DNA from: Leuctra nigra
Lineage: Eukaryota > Arthropoda > Insecta > Plecoptera > Leuctridae
Length of the DNA: 64,000 nucleotides
Assembly (NCBI GenBank): GCA_934045905.1
Contig: OW203766.1
Location: 17,106,309-17,170,308 of the forward strand
Direction of reading: 5' to 3'
The stretch's first letter is position 1. The number at the start of each line of letters is the position of its first letter. Made by a program: the position numbers and the translations under genes. This document shows positions 10,260-22,410 of this stretch, piece after piece. The notes beneath the pieces are model-generated. The model was not told the origin of the DNA, did not search any database, and worked only from the letters and a program-made list of their open reading frames with translations.

Positions 10260-13200
10260 CAAAATCATTAGCAGTACTGTCCCATTCAAGACTCGTTTAA
10301 TAATTGTATCTGTACCTTCATAGTCATACTACAGTACCTGATTAGGGCTGCTGTTAGAGTACCACTGAAAATTACCTAAATTTGAACCGTAATTTGTCAA
10401 TAATTGCCAACGAATTGGATACCATCTGGAGGAGATTGCCAATAAAGTGATAAAAAATAATAGAATCTAGTTAATGAGTTCCTTCCGGTATGCAAAGAGA
10501 GGTAGATCTAGTGATTGAAACATGAAACGTTCACGAAGAGAGCAATTATACAACAGTATAGAGAAACCCCCAGTTTTCATACCAATAATCACCAAAGAAT
10601 CATCTAACTGACGCCAAATGAGCTAGCTGCCGAGTTGTCTATAGGTATGCACAACACTGATCTTGCCAAGATTCTTCTGTCGGGTCGAGAAGCTAAATCT
10701 TATGTAATAAGGTAAAAGTAAGTCTCTTTCTCAGGGACAATGATACACTACTAGAATTACCGAAGAATCACAAGTTAAATAATACCATGCACGATACCAG
10801 AATTACCGAGATAAAATACCTAACACACGCATGCTGATAAGGAACTTGTGATTATTGTAGGTTCCTTGAAAATAGCAAACTTTCTATTCCACTATTTTAA
10901 TTAACCACTAATTACATCTGCCAATTTTATAGTACTACCTGTAATAGACTCTTCTATAATTGTTCAGAGTAATTCCCTAAGCAGTACAAATAAACAAAGA
11001 GATAATAAACACTCAGGTTACGTTAAAATGAAAGTGCACTCGAATTAACTTCTCGAAAAATAGCAAAAAAGTGTTTAAAATTACGTGATTCCATCGATTT
11101 GTCATAATAAATCTCGATTTATGTCAATCATTATCTAATGACCAAAAGTATAACACTCTGTTTGCATTCAAACATTATCGTAAAAGCTCATTCATAAGTT
11201 ATGAGAAAAAAGGTACACAAAATAGCAAAGAGGTTTTTTTTAACTTATATTGAAAAGATTGGGTATAAATAGTGGACCCCTCTAAAACGGTGTTAGCCAA
11301 TCGATATCTTGAAAGTATCGAACGTATTTCCCCGCCTCTACCCCGTCTGATGAATCTCTTGACAATGATTCATCACTCGCGCGTTTGACAACATCCTCTC
11401 CACTGATTCCACGCGCTTCTCTCTCGCCTAATGACTGATGTTAGCATAACTCCAGCTCCACGTCATCTATCAGCCATCGACATCAGCGCAACATTCACGT
11501 ATACCATCACCCTTCGACGTTGAGGCGTTGCCACGTTCCTGGGTTATTATATCAAGACGTTGTGATGACCTTGAGTCCAAATGAATCAAAATACGTGTGC
11601 ATTCAACGCCGGAGATATTCATTCCCAAAGCGCGGTTAGCTTGGGTAGTGAGTGCCATAAGAAATAACATTTTTTGACGGTGTAACCGGAGTTTCTTATG
11701 GCACTACAAGCCCGCGTTCAGGTGGTTAGCTAAGCCCGCAGGGGTAGTTTGATCTGTTTGAGGTAGTTGGTTGACGTGGTCGACGAGTGACGTCACTTCT
11801 CCAGGGTATAAATGTTGACGTTCGAAAACGTGTCGTGAGCATTGTATCTAGGGTTGTAAGCTCAACATCTTGATGCATAACGTTAGCTTAGTTATGAACG
11901 CTTCCAATAATCTGCCATTATCTATTCTATTTGCCATTAGCTCTCCTGATTAGCCAACAGCCAACGACAACACGATCATTTAAACGTCAACGTCACAACA
12001 CAACGGCAACTGTAAGAATTATGGTGGGGGGGGGGGGGGGGGGCTAATAAAATGAAACCTTACGCCAATGGTATAATATATATTTTTTTTTAATGTGTGA
12101 CCCTTCGCGTAACTTTTGTAAGCAAATGACTAAAAGTAGTACCTATTATTCTCAGATTTAGTCTATCTAATTATTCAAAAACATGCAACACCCCCTCCCC
12201 CCACCAGAAAAGAAACGAATAGATACATTCGCAAAACACTCAACAAACTTAGCCCAAAATCTACTTTAAAAAAAATGGACTAATTGCCAACGAAAACGTT
12301 TCTGCCTTCTTCTCATTGGTTCGAAGTTCACGAAGTATCTTACAAAACGCCACCCAAAAACCGAACAAAACCGAAGAGTCTTGTAAAAAATGCGTCGCCA
12401 CGCGCGTTGGTCCGCTCAATAACAAGCAGTTCCATATTGGCAGACAAAGAACGAATTAGGTCGCTCCCAGCCGTGGAGGAATAACCATCTCTTTGCTGCA
12501 CTCGGAACTCGACAGCGAAGTCACAAATCAGCAGGTCGAACGAGTAGTTATTGTCGATCGACAAGCATTGCCTCGACATCGTAGTCGATCGAGATGATAG
12601 CATGTTATTCCTATAAGAGTTGAACCAAAGGTTGAACCCGAGGTTGAACCAAAGGTTTCATTGGCTGTTGCCAAGGTTTCAACCGTTTATCCTAATGCTA
12701 GCTTCATCCAAGCATTAATTTACCCAACCAGGCCCAAGTAGTGTTTAGCAATTAAAATTATTTAAATGCAATACAATTATTCATATTGGAGAGAGGTATC
12801 AATTTACTGCCTATGTATGAGGAGCCATTTATCAGAGTGACCGACCCGACGAAGAATTAAATTGTTCTTTGTGCATCGTTGACCACTATCAATGTTGATA
12901 CCTATGTAAAAGATTTGAACGGTTTAAAAATCTAAAAATTTAACCAATTTCAAATTCAGCGATTTTTATGCAATTTACAAAGATCAATAATTTAGAAAAG
13001 TGGTCAACGAAGCATCAAGAGCAGTTTTCAACGAGAAGGTCACAATACAAAATGGCGGGGATCTCCAATGGCCGCCTTTCTCCTTAAAATCGTGTGCATC
13101 ATACAGAAATATATGAGCTAATCTCCAAATAACAATCTAATTTAATCGAATAAAATCATCTGTTCCTCGACCACGACGCCACCGCAACCTCCAGGTGTGT

Positions 13201-13670
13201 GCGTCGACGACGTCGCGACGCCGCAGGGATCGATGCACGTGTTGCATGTGCGCCGCGGCGCCGGCGTCGCTCGCTGTGACGGTTGCCAGGACGACGGAGG
13301 GAGTTGTTTGCCTCATCAACACCTCGCGCGCGGGGGGAGGGCGGGGGGGGGATATCTATCTCCATGGACCACACTCTTCACTCGCTGCAATACTGTCTGG
13401 GTCAAGCTATCGTCATTAACTAGCCTGGCGCATGCGCAATGGAGATGGAGGCGATGAGGAGTGTGGTGAGGCTATGCTGAGGGGCAGAAGAGAACGCGGG
13501 CAAAAAAACTGAACCACAAAAACAATTGGTTTTCCTGGAGTAAATAATCGACTCTTCTATGAATAAAACAGGATGATTTGTGTGCACGAACATGGCAATA
13601 AGATGTTGAACGATATTGTGCCATTTAGGTTCTTCATTAAAAACCACCATGGAAATAAATGTAACTATAC
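10260..13670. other. spacer or upstream intron of the repeat-protein gene
   Basis: AT-rich, without a supported exon. It contains an 18-base G run (12026-12043). A short 12-bp tandem of GTTGAACCAAAG type lies near 12615-12655. A CpG-dense patch at about 13190-13345 is preceded by an AATGGCGG motif near 13053. The patch could be the promoter region of the minus-strand repeat-protein gene, but nothing proves it. Confidence 0.4.
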
Positions 13671-13674
13671 TCTG

Positions 13675-13955
13675 TTCCTAAGGCAGACACACTCATTGTT
13701 CTCGTTTTATGATGTATTAGTGACACTTACAATGGACCTGACCCTATCGTAAAAACCTAAAAGTGTCAAAACATACCTCATAAATACATACATACCATTG
13801 TGGAATGATACTCCACACCCTAAGCGAGCTAAGAGCTACAAGGTTGTAAACGACCTCGAACAAGGGATGTGCAAAAATGGTCGAGGATACAATAAGAGCA
13901 AATGATTTTACGATACTTTATAAAACGAGAACAATGAGTGTCTCCGCCGTAGGAA
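13675..13955. mobile_element. MITE with about 33-bp inverted ends
   Basis: The left end CCTAAGGCAGACACACTCAT and its continuation CATTGTTCTCGTTTTA match the reverse complement of the right end, which closes GAGTGTCTCCGCCGTAGGA, with few mismatches. The interior is non-coding. I could not identify a clear target-site duplication. Confidence 0.7.
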
Positions 13956-13959
13956 TAAA

Positions 13960-14578
13960 CTGTAGGAAAACGCTCAGAGAATAACGCGTTGATGAGACAG
14001 CATCCGATTTGATATGCGTTTGCAAGTATCAGCTGCTCTACAGGCCTTGGAACCGAAGCATCAAGAAGGCAGGGATGAAATTTTAGTACCTATACATTTT
14101 TCAAATATTTCAAGATTATAGAATAATATGTCCTAAAAATGACAATAACATTTGAAAATAACGACAGATTAGTCTTCAAATTGGCAAAAATACCTCAAAT
14201 GTTGATCCCAATGACCATGTGAAGTTTAAAGTTGATCGGTCAATCGGTTCTTTAAATTTGAACCAATGGGAGGATTAGGCTGACCTGAAACTTTGTTAGT
14301 TTGGGGACAATGTTGGTTGCAATGACTTTGCAAAATTTCAAATTGATCGGACCAACAAAATTTCAAATGGATCGGACCAACCAATCGAAAGATATTCTTT
14401 TTAAAATTTACCCTTCAAAAACGATCCCAGATACCGTATATATTACGTCAGTATGTGTGCAAAATTTCAGATCAATTGGTTGTGCGGTTTGACCTGGGCA
14501 GTGCAGGCAAAAAAACAAAAAAAAACACAGAGAAAGTGCTAATGAGTAACGTGGTGACCCTCGCTACGCTCACTCAAA
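13960..14578 (+). repeat. dispersed repeat family A, copy 1 (shortened)
   Basis: Begins TAGGAAAACGCTCAG with AACGCGTTGATGAG close behind. It ends in GTGACCCTCGCTACGCTCAC after an A-rich stretch and the phrase TTTGACCTGGGCAGTGCAGG. The same beginning, middle and end recur at 19942-20941 and 50298-51190. This copy lacks part of the middle. The superfamily is not clear to me. There are no obvious terminal inverted repeats. Confidence 0.75.
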
Positions 14579-14579
14579 A

Positions 14580-16530
14580 AAGCATTTTGCTTCAAATAAT
14601 GTAAGTAATCTCTACGTACCTACCCACCCCCCTACCTAGCTTAAGACATTACGTAATATCCGTCTTTGATTGGGATTAATGCATATGAATGATATGTTTT
14701 TACTCACTGTTGATAAGCTATGTTTTATAGCTTAGGTTTACTTGTGTTTATGGTTAATGTATTTATTTCTCTAATAAAAAAACACCTCGCAGACAACAGA
14801 AATCAATAGGCTCCTCCCCTTCCTCCCCCAACACAAAAAAAATCCCACTTGATCAGATTGGGGGTTTAAAAATACATGATTTCACAACCATGTCATGGGA
14901 AGTAATATCGGACATAATGAATGTTTTCGCCAACAAGTTAATAAGGGGATGTGCATAAAGTACGTCACGCAAGAGGGGGAAGGGGGGGGGGGAGAGCATA
15001 TCAGTTGATATGTCGGGGTCTGAAATTTCGCTTAATAATATTTAGCTGAATAGGAAATTTTACGGTCAGACAAATTCCATTATTAAGGGGGGGGGGGGGG
15101 GGGGGGGGGGGAGCGTGGGTGCAGTCCTATTAAAATAAGTGCCAGGGCGCAGAAAAATAACAAAATCCGTATCGTTCACGACCTGCTGAGGGTTTGGGGG
15201 TAAGGCCCCCCCCCCCATTAAATTTGCCCCCGACGGGAATTTTTAAAAAATCTTACTATTTTAGTGATGATTTTACGCATTTGGGACCGAGTTTTAAAAT
15301 AGATTTTAAAATTCTCTATTGTAACAAAAGTTAAGATGCAATTTATTTTCATTTTAATCGTAAACCATGGATGAATTTAATGGATTTTGAAAAGATTGAC
15401 AAGGCACGCCCTGCCCGTTCCCCCCCCACCCCCCCCAAAAAAAAATCAGCCCTGGCCCACTGCATCCCTGGGGGGGGGGGGGGGGAGGGGGGGGGGTTAA
15501 TAGATACCATATTTAGAGACGTCCTAATTATGCACAGCACGTCTGGCAACACGTGCCTATAGTTGAGGCAAATAAATACTGTGTGCACATGGAAACAAAT
15601 AAGTCCTCATCCAAATTTTCCCCTTATTGTGGATGGTCATAAGGTCCAAGTTACATTGCTAAATGACTAGAGACTCGCCCTTAGAGCCTAATAGCCGCAA
15701 GGGTCATATTTCCATGTCTTGTACACCAACAGAGATAACAAGAAGAGTAGCAAATAGACGAACATCTCTCGAACAACTCGGCTTGCAGCTCACGTGACTG
15801 GAAACCTGATTCGAACGTCGCCGCGAAACCTCGCCGATATTAATATTTTCATCGGACGGAAAAAAGAACCCTTCGCCAGGGGCTGCAGAAAATTGTTCCG
15901 TTGATGACAAAAACTTGCATGTAGCGTGTGCATGAGGTCTCTCTCTCCCAGACCGCTAATTCTACGCTCGTGCCAACTGCTGTGTAAACCAGACATGGGC
16001 GTTCACGGGGGGGGGGGGGGGGGGGGGTACTATAAGAATAACATGACACTTAGAATGGGGAGGACAAGATGGACAATATGTAGCAGTTGTGGTCAATACA
16101 AATTGGTATTGAGAATCGCGTTTTTTTTTAAATTTGAATTTGATCAAAAAGAGTGGATTGAAATATTTAGAATTTACGAAATATTCGAAGATGACTTTCA
16201 AAAAACCCGCTCATTTTCTAGATGAAAATGTCAAATTATTCTATTTTTAATGAGACGGTCCGAAACATGGAGGACTCCTTCAGAGACAGTGACCTAATGA
16301 TCAAGGAAAAATTATTGAGAGTTTTCCAGAAACTTGGGATTCCTTAAAAAATGTACCAAAACAAATGTCTATTATTAAAAAAAGAGGGGTGGTGTGACCC
16401 CCCCCCCCCTCATTTAGTTCAGATGCGCCAGTGAAATGGTGAAACCAGGCCAGGGGGTGGGTGGGGTTTAGATTCTCTGAATACTGTCTCACGAGAACGG
16501 GCGGGGATGGGGAGGGGGGTGGGGGCAGAA
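14580..16530. other. spacer with extreme poly(G) and poly(C) runs
   Basis: No gene is supported. Runs of G occur at 15087-15111 (25 bases), 15471-15496 (interrupted) and about 16009-16027, with shorter C runs near 15209, 15421 and 16400. They create many artificial proline- or glycine-rich frames. Confidence 0.6.
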
Positions 16531-16537
16531 GCAAGCC

Positions 16538-16630
16538 GATCGTCATTCGCCTGGATTCGAACCCACGCCCGACAGGCTCGCCACGTGCGTATAGGTCAAG
16601 GTCACCCTCTGCCGCCTCCCGACATCGCCG
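16538..16630 (-). repeat. tRNA-derived SINE head, second type
   Basis: A perfect minus-strand B box GGTTCGAATCC lies at 16563-16553. A degenerate A-box-like region lies about 45-60 bases upstream, near 16610-16600. The body after the B box differs from the SINE at 2076-2190, so this appears to be a different family or a composite. It is unlikely to be a working tRNA because the acceptor stem does not pair. Confidence 0.55.
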
Positions 16631-16738
16631 TCGTCGATGCACGGCCACGCAACACATTCCCATCGACCCGTTCCCTCCCGTTCCCTCCCCCTCCCCCTTC
16701 CCTCATCACTCGAGACATTATCTACAAGATGCTCATGC

Positions 16739-17536
16739 AGGGTTCACAGTCAACACTTCAGTTTTTATAGGACATTTTAGCCAAAAATATAGGATTTTGT
16801 TTCAGAATATAGATCAGAAATATAGGATATATAAGACATATTTCCTACTGGCATAGACATTGTATAGCCTTCGGCAAGCCGAAGGCTATACAATGTCTAT
16901 GCTACTGGTTATAGGAAAGCATGGCTTCGACTGCAAATTACAATTGATAAATATAAATACTCATCTGTGTACTACAATAATAATTATTGAAGTTTTCTTT
17001 ATTCTTTCTTTCTATGCCAGGGGTCGGCAACCTTTTTGGTGAAGGAGACAATTTCCCACAAAAAATTAATTAGATTATAATGGGAGCCGCAGTAGAGGCA
17101 ATCCAATATAATACACCGAAAATAATAAATTGAATTACAGTTTATTTTGATATTGCGTTTTTTAAAAAGAATTTCAACAATTTAAAAGTGATTCTGGGAC
17201 TCTAAAAACAAACTGAATCAAATAACATTCCAACTGTTGCGCCGCAGGGCGTTTTTTCATATTTCAGCAATTTAAAAGTGATTCTGGGACTCTAAAATGA
17301 ACAAACTGAATAAAATAACCGTCCGATCGTTGCCCCGCAGGGCATTTTTTCGTTATTTAGCAATTTAAAAGTTATTCGGCGACTCTAAAATGAACAAAAT
17401 AAGAAAATATAGTAAATTCAACTACCAATTTGCTTAGAAATATAGGACAAGGCCAAAAAATAGGAAATGTAGGGCTATAATTCACTATTTCCCAAAATAT
17501 AGGAATTATAGGAATTATAGTGTAACTGTGAACCCT
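16739..17536. mobile_element. hAT-type element, 798 bp, with other insertions
   Basis: The inverted ends AGGGTTCACAGT and ACTGTGAACCCT are flanked by the identical 8-mer GCTCATGC (16731-16738 and 17537-17544). Inside are a 52-bp perfect hairpin (16851-16902), the left end of a second hAT type (CAGGGGTCGGCAACC from 17018), and three tandem units of about 105 bp (about 17170-17395) that each hold a GCCCYGCRGGGC-like core. There is no coding capacity. Confidence 0.85.
16851..16902. repeat. perfect 25-bp hairpin with a 2-base loop
   Basis: Positions 16851-16875 are exactly complementary to 16878-16902, with AA between them. The direct repeat CTACTGG lies across both edges (16845-16851 and 16902-16908), as if the hairpin were itself an insertion into the hAT element. 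Confidence 0.95.
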
Positions 17537-17544
17537 GCTCATGC

Positions 17545-18450
17545 TGCCATTTTATTATCTACAGTTCATGATTCTATATCTACAAAAAGCTCATTGCCAT
17601 TCCATTGTGAGGAAAACCGAACGTTATTTTTAAAATAGACGGACGTTGAATATTATTGCAACCAATGAGTATGAACGATGATGAAGAAATGGGCAGGATG
17701 AAAGGTTGGAAGAAGGTAAGGAAGGAATCTTCGCACCGGTCTGCCATGACTACTTGGTTTCGAAGAAGGTCGGACGCAGGCATCGAACAAGATCTCGGGA
17801 ATTGATGCGCTATCGCGAGAATTAGCTCTTTTCGCTGGCGCAAAGTTTCTGGGAATAGCGGTAGGAGATAAGTCTACAAGAAGCATAGGAAAACAAAATC
17901 AATATTCAGAAACGAAGAATCTGTTGATTCAAGAAAATAGTAAAAAAGTGCTATATTTTGTTCGGCCTCTTTACCTTGTTTGCTCAAACTTGTACGGTTC
18001 GGGGTTCCTATACCTACACAAAGGATGATAAGGGTACATTTGTGAATTACCTCTTCACACATGCACTGTACTACATTATCAAACAGAATAATTTAGATTG
18101 CTTCAATTATATTGACATAATAAAACTTTATTTACGGACATCAATAGATTATCAAGTCGAATAAGACTTTGAGCATAAAAATTAGCCGCACTATCCACTC
18201 TACAACCAATCAGAAATAATTTATAATTAATCCTAGTAGGGATGTTCCAAGGTCAATTATTCTTAGTCACTTGACCAAATATTTTAATTACGGTCCTGAC
18301 TTGGCAGTGATTAAATACTAAGTGTTAATTGGAAGGAAGTACGAAGAACTTTCCTCTGTGATACTGTTCGAGGGGGAGGGGCCTATAAACTAACGTAAAT
18401 GCATGGAAAGAGGGCAGGAGGGTTTACCTAAGTTATATCCTTCCACCACA
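17545..18450. other. spacer, nothing recognised
   Basis: No gene is supported. Short frames of up to about 87 codons have no domain or splice support. Confidence 0.5.
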
Positions 18451-18453
18451 GTA

Positions 18454-18619
18454 CAGTCACGGAAATATATTCGGTAAACGCTCCTCTCACCCCCCCCCCC
18501 CCCCCCCACACACATTCAAACAACTTTGCCAGTGTTACGGGCCGAGAGGGAGGAGCCTAAGCTAACGTAAATGCATGGAAAGGGAGAAGGAGCGTTTACC
18601 GAATATATTTCTGTGACTG
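18454..18619. mobile_element. MITE with about 35-bp inverted ends, TA target site
   Basis: The left end CAGTCACGGAAATATATTCG matches the reverse complement of the right end CGAATATATTTCTGTGACTG almost perfectly, and TA flanks both sides. The interior contains an 18-base C run and a sequence (ATGCATGGAAAG and nearby) that also occurs just left of the element and again near 38200-38310. Confidence 0.8.
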
Positions 18620-18624
18620 TACAC

Positions 18625-19935
18625 GGTCGGACACAATAAATGAGCTGTCTCCTACTAGATAGATTGACGAGTGAAGAAACACGTCAATTGTTAATTGTGG
18701 TCATTGGATGCACGTGTTTTATTCGGACCCCATAGTTTTACCAAAGATAACCAACGATAGTGTTTGACCTGTCAAATCACACCCCTCTTACTGTATGTAG
18801 CATTTTAAAGAAGCCAGTACTTGTAACAGTCAATGTACCAACATTATTTGTACTCAGTAGATAGGTAAAATCACCATTATGAGTCCTAGCATTTTACCAA
18901 AGAGTTTCTGAAGCCTATATACTAGAAACCCTTTGATTTTACCTTTATTTCGAGTTCGCTAAGGTCGAAATTACAATATTACGCTGCTAGAAAATCACCC
19001 TTAATGTAATGGCACAGACTTGGCTATGAAGTTGTTAGGACATTATTGCGGCGAGTGTAAATAATGTAATAGATTGTTATCACCTTCGGCAACTCTCTGT
19101 TTTCATTCTGATTTCTTTGTCATTACATCAGCCTTCGGGCAGTTTTTACACACAATCTGGATAAACATCTTTCGACGAACAGCACGACTGTCTAATAGAT
19201 CCCCATTCGCTGGATTTGGCTTATTTCTAGCTTATTCGACCAATGGGAGTTGAAATGACGCTCAAAACCGGACTTAGAAAGTTAGAAACTGGTAATAGGT
19301 TGATGGATGACAACAATGTCATCAGTTTTCCGTTATAAGTGTTCAAATTGCTAAGTTTTTTTGTACCTACACATAGAATGGGAATCGAATACATCCACAC
19401 ACAAAATCATGTCTTAGGCAAAGTTAAGCACTAAGAAAATAAAAATAAAATGCGAGGTTCAAATAGATATTAAAATTGTAAAGTGATGCAGGCAACACTG
19501 GACTGACATTTTAGTAGTGATTCATTGGCTCTATCGAAAAAGAACAACAAAATACACTCTGCAGAAATTAGCCTTTGAGAAGTTGAAGGCTGACGACAAG
19601 TTGATAAGATTAGCAACATCGACGTAAGACACGATTTCAACATTCCATTTATGAATAATCAGAAGAAGTACTGAACCGTTCAAGCAATACGTTTAAATAT
19701 TTAAATGTGTTTCAATGCTCCGAAAATGGTTGATTAGGGACTCGATTGCCATGGCAACAACCAACGTGATATTGTGATGAGCATTGAAAACCTACCTACA
19801 ATAGTCCTAAATCATCTTTGGTATGTATGTACGATGGAAATGAAATTGTCATAAGGGATGTTTTTGGTGGGCCTAAGTGACGTCTTGAAAATAAGGACGG
19901 AAGATCCTGCTAAAAAATCTTGGCTATCCTATATA
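18625..19935. other. spacer, nothing recognised
   Basis: AT-rich, without a supported gene, RNA or structured repeat. Confidence 0.5.
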
Positions 19936-19941
19936 TAACAC

Positions 19942-20847
19942 TAGGAAAACGCTCAGTGTAACGCGTTGATGAGCGAGCACAGAACATGCAACATCCCCAT
20001 CGTAACGATGCACGACACGACACAAGACGATTTTCTCTGCAATTTTTCAATCTCCATAATACTCTGGATGAATAACAGATCCATTGTGTCGTGAAGTCTT
20101 ACCTACATACCTTCTCCAGTTAACTCGTAAAATTACAATAAATACTTGACTGATTGGGCTAACAATATGTAAAATTTAATATTAAGTTGGTCTTGATCAC
20201 CATGCAAAATTTGAACTTCATGTGAACATTTTGATTGTCGACCAATCAGAAGATATTATTTAAACTTAAACCAATTAGAGGATTTGGCCTTCGTACTGCA
20301 TCCGATTTTATGCGCTAGCTCAAAAATGCTTTCATTTTACTGTACATTGTGGATAGCTTGGCTGCTCTACAGGCCTTGCCTTGGAACAGAAGCTTAAAGA
20401 AGACAGGGATGACAATTTAGTATACATTTTTCAAGATTACGGAATAAAATGACCTTTAAATGACAAAACTTTTGAAAATAACGACAGATTAGACTGAAAA
20501 TTGGCAAAAATACCAAAAATGTTGGTACCAATGACCACGCGAAGTTTTAAGTTGATCGGTCAATCTGTTCTAGTTTAAATGTCAAAAATCACATGAAAAA
20601 TGGTTTTAAATTTGAACCAATAGGAGGATTTGGCTGAAACTTTTTTATGATTGGGTACAATGTTAATTGCAATGTTTTTGCTAAATTTCAAATTGATCAA
20701 AGCAACCAATCAAAAGATAATTTTTTTAAAATTTGAACCAATCACAGGATCCCGTTCAAAAACGATCCCAGAGACCGCACAGATTACGTGAGTATGTGTG
20801 CAAAATTTCAGATCGATTGGTTGTGAGGTTTGACCTGGGCAGTGCAG

Positions 20848-20888
<41 letters not shown>

Positions 20889-20942
20889 ACACAGAGAAAG
20901 TGCCATAAGAGTACCGTGGTGACGCTCGCTACGCTCGCTCAA
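19942..20942 (+). repeat. dispersed repeat family A, copy 2 (about 1 kb)
   Basis: Starts CTAGGAAAACGCTCAGTGTA, holds the shared middle (ATTGGCAAAAATACC, GAAGTTTTAAGTTGATCGGTC) and ends GACGCTCGCTACGCTCGCTC after a run of more than 30 A. It is fuller than the copy at 13960. Confidence 0.8.
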
Positions 20943-20956
20943 TGATATAACTTAGG

Positions 20957-21180
20957 CTTTCCCGCGGCCGTCCTTCCTGACTGGGTTTTTTTCGTGGTTT
21001 TCCTCAGTCGACAGGCAAATGCTGGGAAGGTACCCTACTAATAGACCTCGACCGCCTCCTTCCCACCTTCCATCCTTACCTACTCTTCACCATCATCTCC
21101 CAATCATCATCATAATCATTCATCCGTCGCCATTAGCCTCGCTGCAGAACAGTGCGACGTTAAGCCCCAGACAGAAAAAA
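20957..21180 (+). repeat. SINE body, longest copy
   Basis: Starts CCGCGGCCGTCCTTCCTGAC directly behind family A copy 2. It continues through TTTTCCTCAGTCGACAGG and GGGAAGGTACCCTACTAATA and ends with AACAGTGCGACGTTAAGCCC. It shares the junction CGCGGCCGTCCTTCCT with the tRNA head at 2076-2190. Confidence 0.75.
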
Positions 21181-21439
21181 TATAACTTAAGGTTTACAAG
21201 AAAATGGCCAAGTTTCACACCTTCTTGCGGCATGATACGATACGAGTTTGAACTAAAATCTTGTCAAGTTATTGCAAAATCTTGTAAAATTGTCACGTTC
21301 TTGTAAAATCCTACCACAAACTAGGACAAGATATTTCACCAATAAACCAGATCGGGTGGGACTTTTGAGTTTGACAATTTACGCTAGTATTCCAAGAAAT
21401 TGATACGTTTTGTGATGTAGCCCCCCCCCCCCCCCCCCT

Positions 21440-21925
21440 TCTCGTGGTAGATAGATATAGTCTGTCTACTCAACCTGCGGCCCGCGGGAATAATTTGTGT
21501 TGCCCCCAGTTGATGGTTCAATTACCTACTTATTCACAAAATGCGTCCACTGTGAAAATGAACAAAAAATCATACAAATAATTTCATAACCCACCACATC
21601 TCAAAATCATTTATAAATTGCTTCTAGATTCTAAAAAAACGCCCTGCGGGGCAACATTTGGAGGGAACTTTGCATCAGATCGTGCATTTTAGATCCTCGG
21701 AATCACTTTTAATTAGGTATTATATTCTAAAAAAAGCCCTGCGGGGCCAAAACTGAGGCAATCGCCCCCCCCCCCCCCCCATGATAAAAGTAGTTCCTAC
21801 GCGCCTTAAAAAAACCTACCTGATAACGTGTGAGCATTATTGTACTTTTTTAAAACATGCGGCCCGCCAACAAAAGCAAATTACCTATTATTGGCCCGCA
21901 AGTCCAAAAGGTTGACTCACTCTGC
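21440..21925. mobile_element. old hAT-like element with nested fragments
   Basis: The left part CTCAACCTGCGGCCCGCGGG and the right part GCGGCCCGCCAAC through AAAAGGTTGACTCACTCTG resemble the opposed ends of a hAT element, but I could not find a clean 8-bp duplication. Inside are two GCCCTGCGGGGC modules (about 21643 and 21734) and a right end CCTACGCGCC of the element type seen at 391-622. A short GACTCACTCTGC tandem follows. Confidence 0.5.
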
Positions 21926-22015
21926 GACTCACTCTGCGACTCACTCGCAGAGAGTGATCTTCCTAGGTATCTGGTCTAGATAAACCTAACGAGGTTGTTC
22001 CTAGAAGATGCTCAC

Positions 22016-22117
22016 CTGAAACCTCCATACGTGTCGAGGAGGCACCCGAGCCAGCTGGGCGGACCGCAGTGCCGGGAGAAGATCTGCAACAGAGATGCTG
22101 GGTAACTCGTGGTCCAT
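22016..22117 (-). CDS. orphan exon candidate (34 codons)
   Basis: A minus-strand frame starts with ATG at 22117, runs open for 34 codons and reaches a consensus donor (GTGAGC from 22015). The same frame stays open upstream to about 22170. The segment is markedly GC-richer than its surroundings, as the exons of the real genes here are. No domain is recognised, and no partner exon was found in the AT-rich sequence towards lower coordinates. It could be a first coding exon or a relic. Confidence 0.35.
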
Positions 22118-22221
22118 CCGACAAGATGCCGGCACATGGGTCACCACAGGGGCAGGCCCACTCCCCGGATATCCAGGAGGTAATCGAGTAAATTAGTTTT
22201 TTCTTGACAAATTAAATTAGA

Positions 22222-22410
22222 CACTCAAACAAATAATAAACGGCATTCGAAAGAAATGCATTGGCTGATAAAGGTTTGATGGCATCATCCCATGAAGTTT
22301 GTGCTAACGCATCATCTAACAGTGAGTTCGAATATGATTGTCAAGGGACCTGACCAGCAGCCAATCCGTTTCGTTCAATTAGGTACCGTTTTTAGTTGGT
22401 TTGAGTGTAG
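22222..22410. mobile_element. MITE related to the CACTCGGCCAAAC group
   Basis: The ends CACTCAAAC and GTTTGAGTG are opposed, with TA on the right. The interior shares GACCTGACCAGCAGCCAATC with the copies near 36955-37140 and 37450-37622. Confidence 0.65.

Noticed and set aside
16553..16625. Functional tRNA gene on the minus strand
   Set aside because: There is no pairing acceptor stem and no clear anticodon arm. It is better read as a SINE head.
20710..20945. Poly-F and poly-K ORFs
   Set aside because: They are due to the A run inside repeat family A.
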